Assembly: GCA_040255925.1 (NCBI GenBank)
Contig: JBDZVX010000023.1
Location: 1 to 26,522 of the forward strand
Reading direction: 5' to 3'
Source: Nitrolancea sp040255925
GTDB lineage: Bacteria; Chloroflexota; Chloroflexia; Thermomicrobiales; Thermomicrobiaceae
DNA length: 26,522 nt
Position numbers and translations under genes: made by a program. Each line of letters begins with the position of its first letter. The stretch's first letter is position 1. Of this stretch, positions 7,772 through 15,848 are shown in pieces. The notes under the pieces are model-generated. The model worked only from the letters and a program-made list of their open reading frames with translations. It was not told the DNA's origin and ran no database searches.

Positions 7772-10699
7772 CTACTTGGAGGTCAGGTGATCCTTGAATC
7801 CCTGGCCGTAGCTCCCGTTCGGCGTTCCGTTGTAGTCAGTGATCAAGGAGATGCTACCGCAGTCGGTCCCCCAGGTATTCCAGACCCAGCCGGCATAATG
7901 CCCGCCGTTCTGGTCAAGCCAGTTCATCACCTCTTTGATGAAGTCGCTGCCGCAGTCGTTCTGGCCGATCTCTCCAGCCATGATCGGCACCTGCTCGGCC
8001 ACCGGCTTGAGGGTCTTGTCGTAGCAGTCGGTCGTCATGCACGGGTTGAAGTTGTAGACGTGCCACGAGGCCATCAGGTTGTTCTCCGAGTCATCTGGCT
8101 TGTACTTGAGCCACTGGGAGAGGCCGTTCGAGTACTGAACGCCACCGAGCATGATCACGTTCTTGGCTCCGGCGCCACGGATCGTATCGACGATCTCCTG
8201 CATTCCGGCGGCTTGGAAGTCCATGCCCGCGCAGTTCCCGCCATCTCGCCAGCAGGCCCAGGCGGCATCGGTATCTTTGTTGCCATCCGGGAACGGCTCG
8301 TTGTGCGGATCGAAGATGACGGATTGGTTGTCCTTGAACGTCGCGGCAACCTGCTTCCAGAACTCGACCGAGTGATCCTTGTTCAGCATCGGCTTCTGGC
8401 CGGTAGCCTTCTCGCCGCCGGGGGCGGTCCAGTGAAGCTCAAGGATCGTCGCGATCCCGTTCTGGGTCAGCAAATCGACATAATCCTTGATCGCTTGCTG
8501 GTACGTGTCGCCGGAGTATTCGCCGGGCGCTCCATTGACCGCCAGCCAGCAGTGCTCGTTCATCGGAACGCGAACGACATTGACGTTCCAGCCCTTCATC
8601 GCGTCGATCGATGCCTGATCGTTTGGCCCTTCGAAGATGCCGTTCCCCTGGATGCAGGCGTACTCGGTGCCCGAGTGGTTGACGCCGCGAAGCTGGATAG
8701 CCTGACCGGCTCCATTGAGGAGTTGGTTGCCCTGGACGCGCAGGCCACTAATATCTGATCCGGTTTCCGTGACCGGGGCGGTCGGTGGTGCTGGTGACGG
8801 GCTCTCAACTGGTTCCGCCGACGGGCTTGGCTCTGGTGACTCGGCCGGCGACGTGCTCTCGGACGACTCCGGTAACGGTGAAGTCGACGGCGCTGGGGAC
8901 GCCGGCGTCTCGCCGGTGCCGGAAAGCTGGATATCATCGACATGGACCGTTTCGAGCTGCTCCTGTGTCGAGTTCTTAATCTGGATCGTCAGGATAGGCT
9001 CATTCGATGGATTCAGCTCGGACATGGGCACCACCACATGGACCCAGCCGTTCTCCAGCGTCTCAACGGCATGCGCTTGTGAGAGGGCCACTTGCTTGAT
9101 GATCTGGTCGTTCATATCGGTGAAGAGCGCGGAGAGGTCCTCAATCGGCTGGCCACCGGTATTGAGCTTGAACTCCAAGGCGAGGAAGGGGTCGGTCTTC
9201 AAGCCGTCTTGGGCTTTGACCTGGAAGTTAAAGGCTCCCGAGCCCTGGAAAGCGGCCGCGTACGAGCACGGCTCCGAGACGAATGACGTGGTGTCGCAGG
9301 GCTCGCTCGATTGAACACCGAACGTGCCATCACCGAAATCCGGCGCGACGCCGTTATCATAGATCAGCAGATGGGAATCCGATGAGCCGGGCTCAACCGC
9401 ACCGGGTGTATCAGCGGGTGCTTCGTCCGGTGCGCTGGAATCGGCGTGGTTCATCCACTGCCGGGGATCGCAGAGCTCGAAGATCCGGCGGATATACTCC
9501 TCCAGCGATTCATCCCAGCGCTGTTCAGACTCGTCTTCCAGCGTGTCGCCGGCATCGGTAGTAGCCGGGGCGTCACTGACATCCGGATTCGTGTCCGCCG
9601 GATGATCACCGGCATCGGTGTTGGTGTCAGCCGAGGCGTCACCGGCCTCCGGCGTTGAGCCGGCCGGATCGGTGACCGGCTCCAGGTTCTCGGTGCTGGT
9701 CCCTGGGGACGGGATGTCGGAGTTGGTATCTGGCTCCCGGTTGGCATCACCGGCATCTGCTGGCAGCTTCGAACTCTCGTCCGGCCAGCCCAACCAGGGC
9801 TTCTCCTGGAAGTGGCCCTTCGCGTCAGCAAGGTAGTTATCGGCTCCTCCGTTTGGATCGCCGGAGAACCAGAGGCCGACGCAATTCCACTCATCGTTCT
9901 CTGCCGGCATTTTTGCCCAGTCGAAGTAGCCTTCGAAGCAGCTTCGCCGCCAGGCCAGCGCGTAGTCGACATTGAACGGCGTGCTGTCCCGCGACATCGG
10001 GAAGGTGCCATCGTGAACGGAATCCTTGACCTGAAGGAGGCCGTGGCTTTGGCCGCCATCCCCGGCCATCGACTGGCGCCAGGTGCTCTCGTTCACCGCC
10101 ACCGCCCGGACGATGTCCTCGTCGAAGCCCCACTTGCAGGCGCCCCACTGGATAATCTCGTCGGTCGTGCCGGTGAAGTTGCCGTCGATGCGCGGAGCAA
10201 AGCGGGTGTTCGCCTCGTTATTCCCGCCATCGATCTGGACACCGGTCTTGCCGGTGGTGTGATTCGCCTCATAGTTTTCGGCACGCGGCTCCCACGGAGA
10301 GCGGCGGACGCGGTCGGTGCACTCCTCGCCAGTGGGCAGGGTCGAACCCGGCGGCAGCGTCCCAAAGCGCTCGCCTGGCTGCGAGCTGTTTTCCGTGCCG
10401 GCCGGTTCGGAGGTCGGCGCGTTCATCGGCTGATCCGAGGGTTCCTCAGTGTTTGTGCCTGCCAGTCCGGTGGCGTCCCGCGGGTTTTCCGCAGCTGCTT
10501 GGGGCGCGAGCGGAGCCGCTGCCGAGATGAGTAAGGCGAACGCGAGCGAGAATGTCATCAGCCGGCGGAGAGTGCTGCCCTGTGCACGACCCTTCGACGC
10601 TGGACTGTGGGTGCCGGTCACGGCCCCGGCGACGGCGGTGAAGACCGCCGCGAACGCCGTGGCCGGACTCAGCTTAAGCTTGGACGGGTCCTTAGACAT
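7772..10699 (-). CDS. Secreted lysozyme-like transglycosylase + CBM-like + GH5 fusion
   Basis: This is a 975-residue multidomain exported protein. Residues 1-70 hold a long basic start and a signal-type hydrophobic run (48-65), with possible cleavage after PQAAA (66-70). Residues about 165-305 resemble an SLT/lysozyme-like domain: AVNESTW has the candidate catalytic Glu204, and SHGLLQVK (218-225) matches the GLxQ motif. Residues about 310-395 are an acidic Asp/Ala/Thr linker, and 393-417 a short Trp/Arg-rich helix-like piece. Residues about 442-594 form a beta-rich domain resembling a carbohydrate-binding module (ends VHVDDIQLSG). Residues 598-645 are a Pro/Ser/Glu linker. The GH5 domain covers 650-975, with Asn800-Glu801 acid/base, His880/Tyr882 and nucleophile Glu910 in IMAGEIGQ. 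The ATG at 10699 follows GGGAAGGG. The gene could cut both wall peptidoglycan and a beta-glucan-like polymer. Domain limits are estimates. Confidence 0.85.
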   Translation of the reverse strand: MSKDPSKLKLSPATAFAAVFTAVAGAVTGTHSPASKGRAQGSTLRRLMTFSLAFALLISAAAPLAPQAAAENPRDATGLAGTNTEEPSDQPMNAPTSEPAGTENSSQPGERFGTLPPGSTLPTGEECTDRVRRSPWEPRAENYEANHTTGKTGVQIDGGNNEANTRFAPRIDGNFTGTTDEIIQWGACKWGFDEDIVRAVAVNESTWRQSMAGDGGQSHGLLQVKDSVHDGTFPMSRDSTPFNVDYALAWRRSCFEGYFDWAKMPAENDEWNCVGLWFSGDPNGGADNYLADAKGHFQEKPWLGWPDESSKLPADAGDANREPDTNSDIPSPGTSTENLEPVTDPAGSTPEAGDASADTNTDAGDHPADTNPDVSDAPATTDAGDTLEDESEQRWDESLEEYIRRIFELCDPRQWMNHADSSAPDEAPADTPGAVEPGSSDSHLLIYDNGVAPDFGDGTFGVQSSEPCDTTSFVSEPCSYAAAFQGSGAFNFQVKAQDGLKTDPFLALEFKLNTGGQPIEDLSALFTDMNDQIIKQVALSQAHAVETLENGWVHVVVPMSELNPSNEPILTIQIKNSTQEQLETVHVDDIQLSGTGETPASPAPSTSPLPESSESTSPAESPEPSPSAEPVESPSPAPPTAPVTETGSDISGLRVQGNQLLNGAGQAIQLRGVNHSGTEYACIQGNGIFEGPNDQASIDAMKGWNVNVVRVPMNEHCWLAVNGAPGEYSGDTYQQAIKDYVDLLTQNGIATILELHWTAPGGEKATGQKPMLNKDHSVEFWKQVAATFKDNQSVIFDPHNEPFPDGNKDTDAAWACWRDGGNCAGMDFQAAGMQEIVDTIRGAGAKNVIMLGGVQYSNGLSQWLKYKPDDSENNLMASWHVYNFNPCMTTDCYDKTLKPVAEQVPIMAGEIGQNDCGSDFIKEVMNWLDQNGGHYAGWVWNTWGTDCGSISLITDYNGTPNGSYGQGFKDHLTSK

Positions 10700-11621
10700 G
10701 AATTCCCTTCCCTTTTCAGAATCGGCCTATTTCCGCCGTCGCCGGCATTGCCGGGCCGGGATCAGCCGCGGGTCCCCCGCCGCAATCCGATGGATGGCGG
10801 CGCCGCGGCCTGTGATGTCCCGGCGATTGACGGCATCGAGAACGTGGGTTTCCTGATAGCCGGCAGCGGGCGTGGCAGTTTGTACATCGCGAGGGCCGGT
10901 AGCCCCTGCGGATGGCTTCGCCAGGATCTCAGAAGCCCGATGCTAGCGGGAACCCGCTCTCAAGAGGATGTCGCCCTTCGTGTCGAGAGAGCCTGGCCTA
11001 TCTGTCGATGGACTCTGGCCGGACCCGATCGGAAGGACGTATTCCCAGCGTTCAGCAGCGTGAATCCAAGTCCGGTTCGCGTCCGCGAGCCGGATAGCCA
11101 TGGAACACACACGCGGGACCCCCACATCGGATATGCGGTGGGCCGCGATCTTATGGATGCCGGGACAGGTGTAGATGGCACCTGTTGTCCCCCACGGCAA
11201 CCCGAGTGCGTACGGCTGGGAAAATGGGCAAGAAGTGACACGTGACCTCGCGCGGCACGACGCAGATACGCCATGTGGCGAGCGATGGTTGCTGTGGCTC
11301 GAGGCCGACCATCAGTGGTCGTCGCCTGCTCGGCGGGTGATGGTGACCCCGGCACGCTTGGTGGCATGTGGCGATACCTGGGCGTTTGCCCTCTGCGGAT
11401 ACCCAATTCGCTTTCCCTTCCACGGAGTCCTTGGCCGGCAATACCTGTCGTCCCCGTTTTCCGGGGAAAACCGCTGCCTAAATCCTCCTTCTCACGTTTC
11501 GGAGCGAACCCCTTGTCCCATCGTCGTCCCCACGCGACGGGAAGGGATACGTCCGGCCGATACACCACGGCAATCCACCGCTCGAACGCGTTGTCCCCCA
11601 CGCTCTTGGTGAATCACTGTG
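10700..11621 (-). promoter_or_regulatory. Long (~920 nt) untranslated leader of the secreted hydrolase gene
   Basis: The stretch 10700-11684 has no convincing gene. Its open frames have unlifelike compositions and no ribosome sites that matter. A strong minus-strand promoter lies at 11628-11656, which would give a leader of about 920 nt before the ATG at 10699. The leader has several stem-loops: a palindrome GTTTTCC-GG-GGAAAAC (11456-11471), an AGCGGG/CCCGCT palindrome near 10944-10957, and many short GC hairpins. The 13-mer GTTGTCCCCCACG occurs twice on the + strand, at 11184-11196 and 11590-11602. I looked for known riboswitch signatures and could not assign one. Confidence 0.45.
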
Positions 11622-11627
11622 TCGCGC

Positions 11628-11656
11628 AGGCTAGCACAGCCAATGCAAGCTGTCAA
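11628..11656 (-). promoter_or_regulatory. Sigma-A type promoter with extended -10
   Basis: On the minus strand a perfect -35 box TTGACA (11656-11651) is separated by exactly 17 nt from TAGCCT (11633-11628). TG one base upstream of the -10 box gives an extended -10. The predicted start is near 11621. It lies just after the end of the GT2 gene and points to the secreted hydrolase, so that gene can be transcribed separately from the upstream EPS genes. Confidence 0.65.
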
Positions 11657-11684
11657 CGTCTGGCTATGGATTTGCTTCGCTGAA

Positions 11685-13121
11685 TCAATGCTCGCTGGCG
11701 ACGGAAAGTGCCGGCTGGAGCGGTGGTTGCGGCTGTTTGATGGCCCCGGCGCGCTCGGTTCGGACCCAGTTCTTCGGGCTTTGTCCAGCCAAGATCCGAG
11801 CACAGAGCCAGAGCTTCCAGACGGTGAGGATCGGCGCCATCGCCAGCGCCCGGTACACGGAAGCTGGAGCCCGAACCAGCAGCAAGCCGCCGGTGATATA
11901 ACTCGCCTGCCCGATCAGGTTCAGAGCTGCGAGCTTGCGACCAGCCGGGGAACGGAGCATCAGCGCCAAGATCCCCACCCCAACATTGGCTGCCAGGTGG
12001 AGCGATTGCGGTGGTATCAGGGGAACCAGCGCGGTGTGGATGCGCAGGGGGTCGCGCCGCCGCAGACCGTCCAGAGCCAGCTTTGGCGTGCGGCGGTGGA
12101 TCAAGTCCCACCGGCCGCCCTCCCAGCGAAGCTGCTGGTCCTGAGATTGACGGAGGCTGGTTGGCATTGAAGAACTGACGCGGGCTTCGGGCGCGAAGAC
12201 GACACGCCGGTCGGACTCCACCAACCGGCAGTGATACTCGCCATCCTCGGCAAGTGAGACGGCATCCCAGGGGACTTCCTCCAGCAGCTCGCGCCGGAAC
12301 CCCATGCCGGTCCCGAGCAGTCCACAGGAGAGACCGAGCGCGCTCAATCCGAGCGGGCGAACCGTGTTGATTAGGGCAAATGCCGCGAATCGAATGCCGG
12401 AAGTCCAGGATTCACCGGGGTTCGCGACGAGGTAATTGGCCTGGACCGCTTCGGCACCGGTTCGTAGCCGCGCATCCACGGCCGCCAACAGGTTTGGCGA
12501 GACCTGGCAGTCGGCGTCCAGGCACAGCAGGGCCTCGGCCTCCCGCCGTTCGCCTCGCAGCCGGTCCAGCGCCCAGGCCAGTGCATGTCCCTTTCCCTGC
12601 CGGTGCGCGTCGTCCCGTTCGAAAATGGTCGCGCCCGCGGCTCGGGCCAGTTCCGCTGTTCGATCACGGCAGTTATCGGCAATGACGATGATTTCGATGT
12701 GATCAGCGGGATAATCCAAGCCCTGAAGCGAGGCGAGCGTATCCCTAATGCCCGGTTCCTCGTCATGGGCAGGGATGAGGATAATGAAGCGCAGGTGGTT
12801 GTCATCCACCGGAGCCGCCGGACGGGCACGATGCTGGGTCAGCGCCGCGGCGAGCAAGATCAGGAGATAACCGGTGGCCAGGGTGCTCGATCCCTCAATG
12901 GCCAGCACGAGGCCAGCCAGAATTCGTGGGATAGACCAGCCGGAGCGGTTCTCAGAAAGATTGGTCAGCTTGGGCCGGCCCCCACCCCCAGCCCGTACGG
13001 AGCCTCCCCAAATTCTGGGAGAGGGGCGATCTCTCGAAGGACTTTTCCCCTCTCCTAGAATTGGGGGAGGGGTTAGGGGTGGGGGCTGCTTGGGGTGTGG
13101 GCCGCTCAGCCACCGAGCCAT
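11685..13121 (-). CDS. GT2-family membrane glycosyltransferase, repeat-extended N-terminus
   Basis: This enzyme is a processive-type GT2. The core has an N-terminal membrane segment (about 67-94), FIILIPAHDEE (112-121), the metal-binding DAD at 202-204, the ED acid motif at 292-293, QQLRW at 329-333, and C-terminal membrane segments. It probably transfers a sugar to a lipid-linked acceptor at the membrane. From the ATG at 13121 the protein has 478 residues. GGGAG lies 9 nt upstream, and the GT4 stop is only 6 bp away. Residues about 8-50 (Pro/Gly/Arg-rich) are translated from a palindromic repeat. The only in-frame alternative start is a GTG at 12908 (407 residues), which lacks a clear ribosome site but gives a more usual family length. 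The enzyme call is secure; the start is not. Confidence 0.83.
   Translation of the reverse strand: MARWLSGPHPKQPPPLTPPPILGEGKSPSRDRPSPRIWGGSVRAGGGGRPKLTNLSENRSGWSIPRILAGLVLAIEGSSTLATGYLLILLAAALTQHRARPAAPVDDNHLRFIILIPAHDEEPGIRDTLASLQGLDYPADHIEIIVIADNCRDRTAELARAAGATIFERDDAHRQGKGHALAWALDRLRGERREAEALLCLDADCQVSPNLLAAVDARLRTGAEAVQANYLVANPGESWTSGIRFAAFALINTVRPLGLSALGLSCGLLGTGMGFRRELLEEVPWDAVSLAEDGEYHCRLVESDRRVVFAPEARVSSSMPTSLRQSQDQQLRWEGGRWDLIHRRTPKLALDGLRRRDPLRIHTALVPLIPPQSLHLAANVGVGILALMLRSPAGRKLAALNLIGQASYITGGLLLVRAPASVYRALAMAPILTVWKLWLCARILAGQSPKNWVRTERAGAIKQPQPPLQPALSVASEH
12979..13087. repeat. Palindromic G/C-rich repeat, copy 1
   Basis: Two 24-bp arms at 13003-13026 and 13047-13070 are inverted copies differing at two positions, around a 20-bp spacer. 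Each contains an AATTCT core next to runs of C or G. Outer C-rich (12979-12992) and G-rich (13069-13085) flanks extend the palindrome. It is translated in frame as part of the GT2 N-terminus. It matches copy 2 in the opposite orientation. Confidence 0.8.
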
Positions 13122-13127
13122 CGCATT

Positions 13128-14630
13128 TCACTCCCAGTGCAGCCCTGACGCCGCGTGCTCTGTCGTTTCGTTGGGAGAACGGCGAGCCGAGGAGCCGTTT
13201 AGGTACCTCGTTTGGGGTGAATCCTTGCCCGAGAGGTTGGGTGAGCGGGATTGGCTGCCGGCTGGGTGGGCTTTCCACGACGCTGAAGCATGGTCGTCCC
13301 CGACTTCAGTCCCTACCCCTAACTTCTTCCCCAATCCTAAGGGAGGGGGACACGTTCCCGAGTGGTCTCCCCTCTCCCAGAATTGGGGGAGGGGCCGGGG
13401 CTGAGGGCCGTTCTCGGCCTTCCGCCAGCCGATCATTCTGGAAACGTTGCCGGTGCTGGGCCTTATAAGCCCCTCGACGATCGCACGATACCGTTCCTGC
13501 TGTGAGGGCCAGCGATAGGCTTCACTCACCTGGACCGCTCGCTGGACCAGCCGCTCACCACGCGCCGGGTCGGCGTGCAGTTCGCGTATCGCCCGCGCAA
13601 GGTCGTGTTCGTCATCGGATCTGAACATTTGGAAGCACGTGTCGTCAAAGTATTCTTCGACCGAACGCGTCCGGGAGACGAGCGCCGGCTTGCGCATGGC
13701 GATAAAGTCGAACATCTTATTGCAGAGGGTGATATCCCGGAAAGCATCACGCTTCATCGCGACCACGCCGGCATCAGCCGAGGCGATCGCGCGTAGCAAT
13801 TCCTCCATCGGCAGAAACGTCCCGCTGAAGGAGACTTCACGCTCAACGTCGAGGTCGCGCGCGAGTTGCCGAAGCTCCTCCAGGAACGAACCTTCCCCAA
13901 TGATTTCGAGCCGTAGGCCGGGGATCTCATCCTTCAGGAGCGCGACTGCCCGGATAATCGTGTCAAGCCCATAGCGCTCCTCTACGGTGCCGTGGCAGAC
14001 CAGCACGAACCGGCCGGGCTCCCGGCTACGCGGGGGAAATCGGGTCGCGTCAAATACCTCCTCGTCCGACCCATTCAGGATGACCTCGATCTTTTCCGGC
14101 GGTGTGCCACGGGCAACGAATACGTCGCGCATCTGATCGGTGCAGGTGATCGCGTAGCTGGCGAAGCGGATGCTGATTTGTTCGAGCCAGGCAATCACCC
14201 GGACGACTGGGTGCCGGAGGCCGGTCTGGAACTTGGTGCCGAAGAACTCGGGCATGCACTCGTGAAGATCGAGTAGAACCGGGCACCCGAGTACGCGTGG
14301 ACCCAGCGCCGCGAAGACCAGAAAGTCGGGGATGGAGTTGACCTGGATCAGGTCGTAGCGATGTCGTAGGTGCAACACGGATGAGAGCACCATTGCCGCC
14401 GACAGAAAGGTGAGGTACTCGAAGATATACCGGGCGGTGCTGGTCCGGCGTTTCGCGAGCGGCAGGCGGCGAACCGAAAGCCGCCCGTCTCGCTCAAACA
14501 GCGGTAAGCCCGGCTTCCGGAGGCAGATGATATCCACGGTATGACCGGCCGAGATGAGTGCGTCGGCCTCCCGCCGGACCCGTGGGTCCAGCGGAAAGTT
14601 CCCCTGTCGGATAATGCAAATCCGTGCCAT
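13128..14630 (-). CDS. GT4-family glycosyltransferase, repeat-extended C-terminus
   Basis: This is a GT-B glycosyltransferase of 500 residues with a core of about 405. It starts MARICIIRQGNFPLDPRVRR, typical of WcaC/WecH-like GT4 enzymes, and has LLDLHECMPEFF in the N-terminal domain. The C-terminal domain starts near VILNGSDEEVF and carries NKMFDFIAMRKPALVSRT, the donor-binding region, with EEYF following. It should add a sugar to the repeat unit in the cytoplasm. AGGA lies about 6 nt before the ATG. Beyond about residue 405 the sequence turns into Pro/Gly/Trp-rich text from a palindromic repeat (13311-13404), followed by about 60 low-complexity polar residues. The ancestral stop was therefore probably near position 13410, and the insertion extended the frame. 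Confidence 0.86.
   Translation of the reverse strand: MARICIIRQGNFPLDPRVRREADALISAGHTVDIICLRKPGLPLFERDGRLSVRRLPLAKRRTSTARYIFEYLTFLSAAMVLSSVLHLRHRYDLIQVNSIPDFLVFAALGPRVLGCPVLLDLHECMPEFFGTKFQTGLRHPVVRVIAWLEQISIRFASYAITCTDQMRDVFVARGTPPEKIEVILNGSDEEVFDATRFPPRSREPGRFVLVCHGTVEERYGLDTIIRAVALLKDEIPGLRLEIIGEGSFLEELRQLARDLDVEREVSFSGTFLPMEELLRAIASADAGVVAMKRDAFRDITLCNKMFDFIAMRKPALVSRTRSVEEYFDDTCFQMFRSDDEHDLARAIRELHADPARGERLVQRAVQVSEAYRWPSQQERYRAIVEGLIRPSTGNVSRMIGWRKAENGPQPRPLPQFWERGDHSGTCPPPLGLGKKLGVGTEVGDDHASASWKAHPAGSQSRSPNLSGKDSPQTRYLNGSSARRSPNETTEHAASGLHWE
13311..13404. repeat. Palindromic G/C-rich repeat, copy 2 (inverted relative to copy 1)
   Basis: The left arm around 13325-13350 (CCCCAATCC, then GGGAGGGGG) and the right arm at 13366-13396 (CCCTCTCCCAGAATTGGGG core) form an imperfect inverted repeat. 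The right arm matches the minus strand of copy 1's left arm at 23 of 24 positions, and the CCCCTAAC flank is also shared. The two copies therefore lie in opposite orientations about 220 bp apart, flanking the GT4 stop and GT2 start. Confidence 0.78.
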
Positions 14631-14696
14631 CGTTCCTCATACTCCCATGGAATCAAGGGCCTCGTTCAATCGTTGGCGGCCCATCCATTGGCCGTC

Positions 14697-15716
14697 TTAT
14701 GCCGCGTAGCGGTACCAGCACTCGCCGATTGCCCGGCAGACCCAGGGCGGTGAGTGCCGGATCACCTTGCGCATCGCCTTGTACAGCAACGTGGATGAGG
14801 GTTTGGGCGGATGATCGGCGATGACCGAGTAGGTGAGCGGCTCCTCCGTCGATCCCCAGCCACGCTTGAATTCCCGGAGTCCGGTGTCATCGAGATCGGT
14901 GCGTCCCCAGTCGAGCGTGTGATACCCGTTTTCACAGGCCCATTGGATCGCGGTCCAGAACAGCAGATTGTTTGGCCGGTACTTCCAGAAGCGGGGGTCG
15001 GAGGCGCCGTACTTGTAGATCAGCATGCCGTTCCAGGCCAGGAAGACCGCCGCGGCGACCGGAACCTGATTTGCGTGCGCTGAGAGGACAAATCCCAGGC
15101 CGCCCTCGACCACATTCCGCGCAATCAGGTGGAAAAACCGCCACGGCTGAACTGGCGCGCCGAGTCGCTTCCGGGTCAGGAGGTGCAGCCGGTAGTACAT
15201 CTGAACATCGGATGCTGAATGTCCTACCTTTATATTGATACCGGATCGCTCCGCCTTACGGATATTGCGCTGGTGCATTTTGCTGAACCGCTGGAAGGTA
15301 TCGGCCGGGTTCGGCGTCAGCGCGAGTATGTGACGGACCGCGCCGGACTGGTTGAAGATATGGTTCCGGTCCGGGAGTCCCGCGCGGAGCTCGAACACAT
15401 CGAGCTTTTCCGACGTTACGAAGTCCACCAGCTCACCGGCGACGAGATCGACCGGTTGGCCCAGGGTCAGGAGTGGATGGTAGTCGGTGAATGGGAGCGA
15501 CACCCAGCGACGCTGCTTCGCCGACCGGCTGACGTCCATGACCGCAAGACCAGCCGTAATCTGGTCGGCCTCGCCGTTGAGTGCCAGCACATGCGGCCGG
15601 TAGCCATAGCACTCCGCTAGGAGGTTGGACCAGATCGGATGATGAAAGGGGGACGCCTCCGGACAGTTCCGCAGGAAGCGGAGCCACCGTTCGTCCTTGA
15701 GGTCTAGGATCATCAT
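14697..15716 (-). CDS. FemAB/GNAT-like acyl- or aminoacyltransferase
   Basis: This 339-residue soluble protein resembles the FemAB-related GNAT fold (Acetyltransf_6 type) seen in EPS loci. Visible features are ASPFHHPIWSNLL near residue 24, FQRFSKMHQRNIRKAERSG in the middle (typical basic helix of the family), AAAVFLAWNGMLIYKYGASD, and the closing WGRTDLDDTGLREFKRGWG block. Members transfer amino acids from tRNA to cell-wall precursors or acylate amino sugars. Here the target could be an EPS sugar. The ATG at 15716 is chosen because GGAG sits 6 nt upstream; a TTG at 15728 is less likely. It follows the ATP-grasp gene by about 130 bp and precedes the GT4. The real donor is unknown. Confidence 0.78.
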   Translation of the reverse strand: MMILDLKDERWLRFLRNCPEASPFHHPIWSNLLAECYGYRPHVLALNGEADQITAGLAVMDVSRSAKQRRWVSLPFTDYHPLLTLGQPVDLVAGELVDFVTSEKLDVFELRAGLPDRNHIFNQSGAVRHILALTPNPADTFQRFSKMHQRNIRKAERSGINIKVGHSASDVQMYYRLHLLTRKRLGAPVQPWRFFHLIARNVVEGGLGFVLSAHANQVPVAAAVFLAWNGMLIYKYGASDPRFWKYRPNNLLFWTAIQWACENGYHTLDWGRTDLDDTGLREFKRGWGSTEEPLTYSVIADHPPKPSSTLLYKAMRKVIRHSPPWVCRAIGECWYRYAA

Positions 15717-15820
15717 CTGGGACTCCAATCGGCTGGCCGCGGCTGGAGATCGGCCTGGTGGTCGACCTCGATGACGCGCAAGCCCGTGTGAGAATCCGGC
15801 ACATCCTTCCGGAATCTCAT
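15713..15820 (-). CDS. Possible 35-residue ORF coupled to the FemAB-like gene
   Basis: An ATG at 15820, preceded by GAGGG, opens a 35-codon frame whose TGA overlaps the FemAB-like start in an ATGA. The peptide (starting MRFRKDVPDSHTGLR) is charged and has no membrane segment or recognised motif. It fills most of the gap between the ATP-grasp and FemAB genes. It may be a coupling leader peptide or chance. Confidence 0.28.
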   Translation of the reverse strand: MRFRKDVPDSHTGLRVIEVDHQADLQPRPADWSPR

Positions 15821-15848
15821 CTTTCCCTCAATTCCCCAATGGCGGCCG

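Noticed and set aside
7694..8758. Long + strand frame of 354 codons
   Set aside because: It lies opposite the GH5-coding strand, where motifs are clear, and has no family features.
11456..11471. GTTTTCC palindrome as a terminator
   Set aside because: No T-run follows on either strand, and it lies inside the predicted leader.
10960..11601. A 213-codon minus-strand frame (GTG start) in the hydrolase leader
   Set aside because: The translation is Arg/Pro/Gly-rich with no domain-like segments, competes with other frames of similar length, and lacks a convincing ribosome site.
10700..11621. c-di-AMP (ydaO-type) riboswitch upstream of a wall hydrolase
   Set aside because: It would make biological sense, and there are GGGGGAC-like blocks, but I could not find the conserved 3' block of that class, so I do not call it.
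13003..13070. CRISPR-like or terminator reading of the palindromic repeat
   Set aside because: There are only two copies, in opposite orientation, without regular spacers, and no T-run follows the stems; they are dispersed palindromic repeats.
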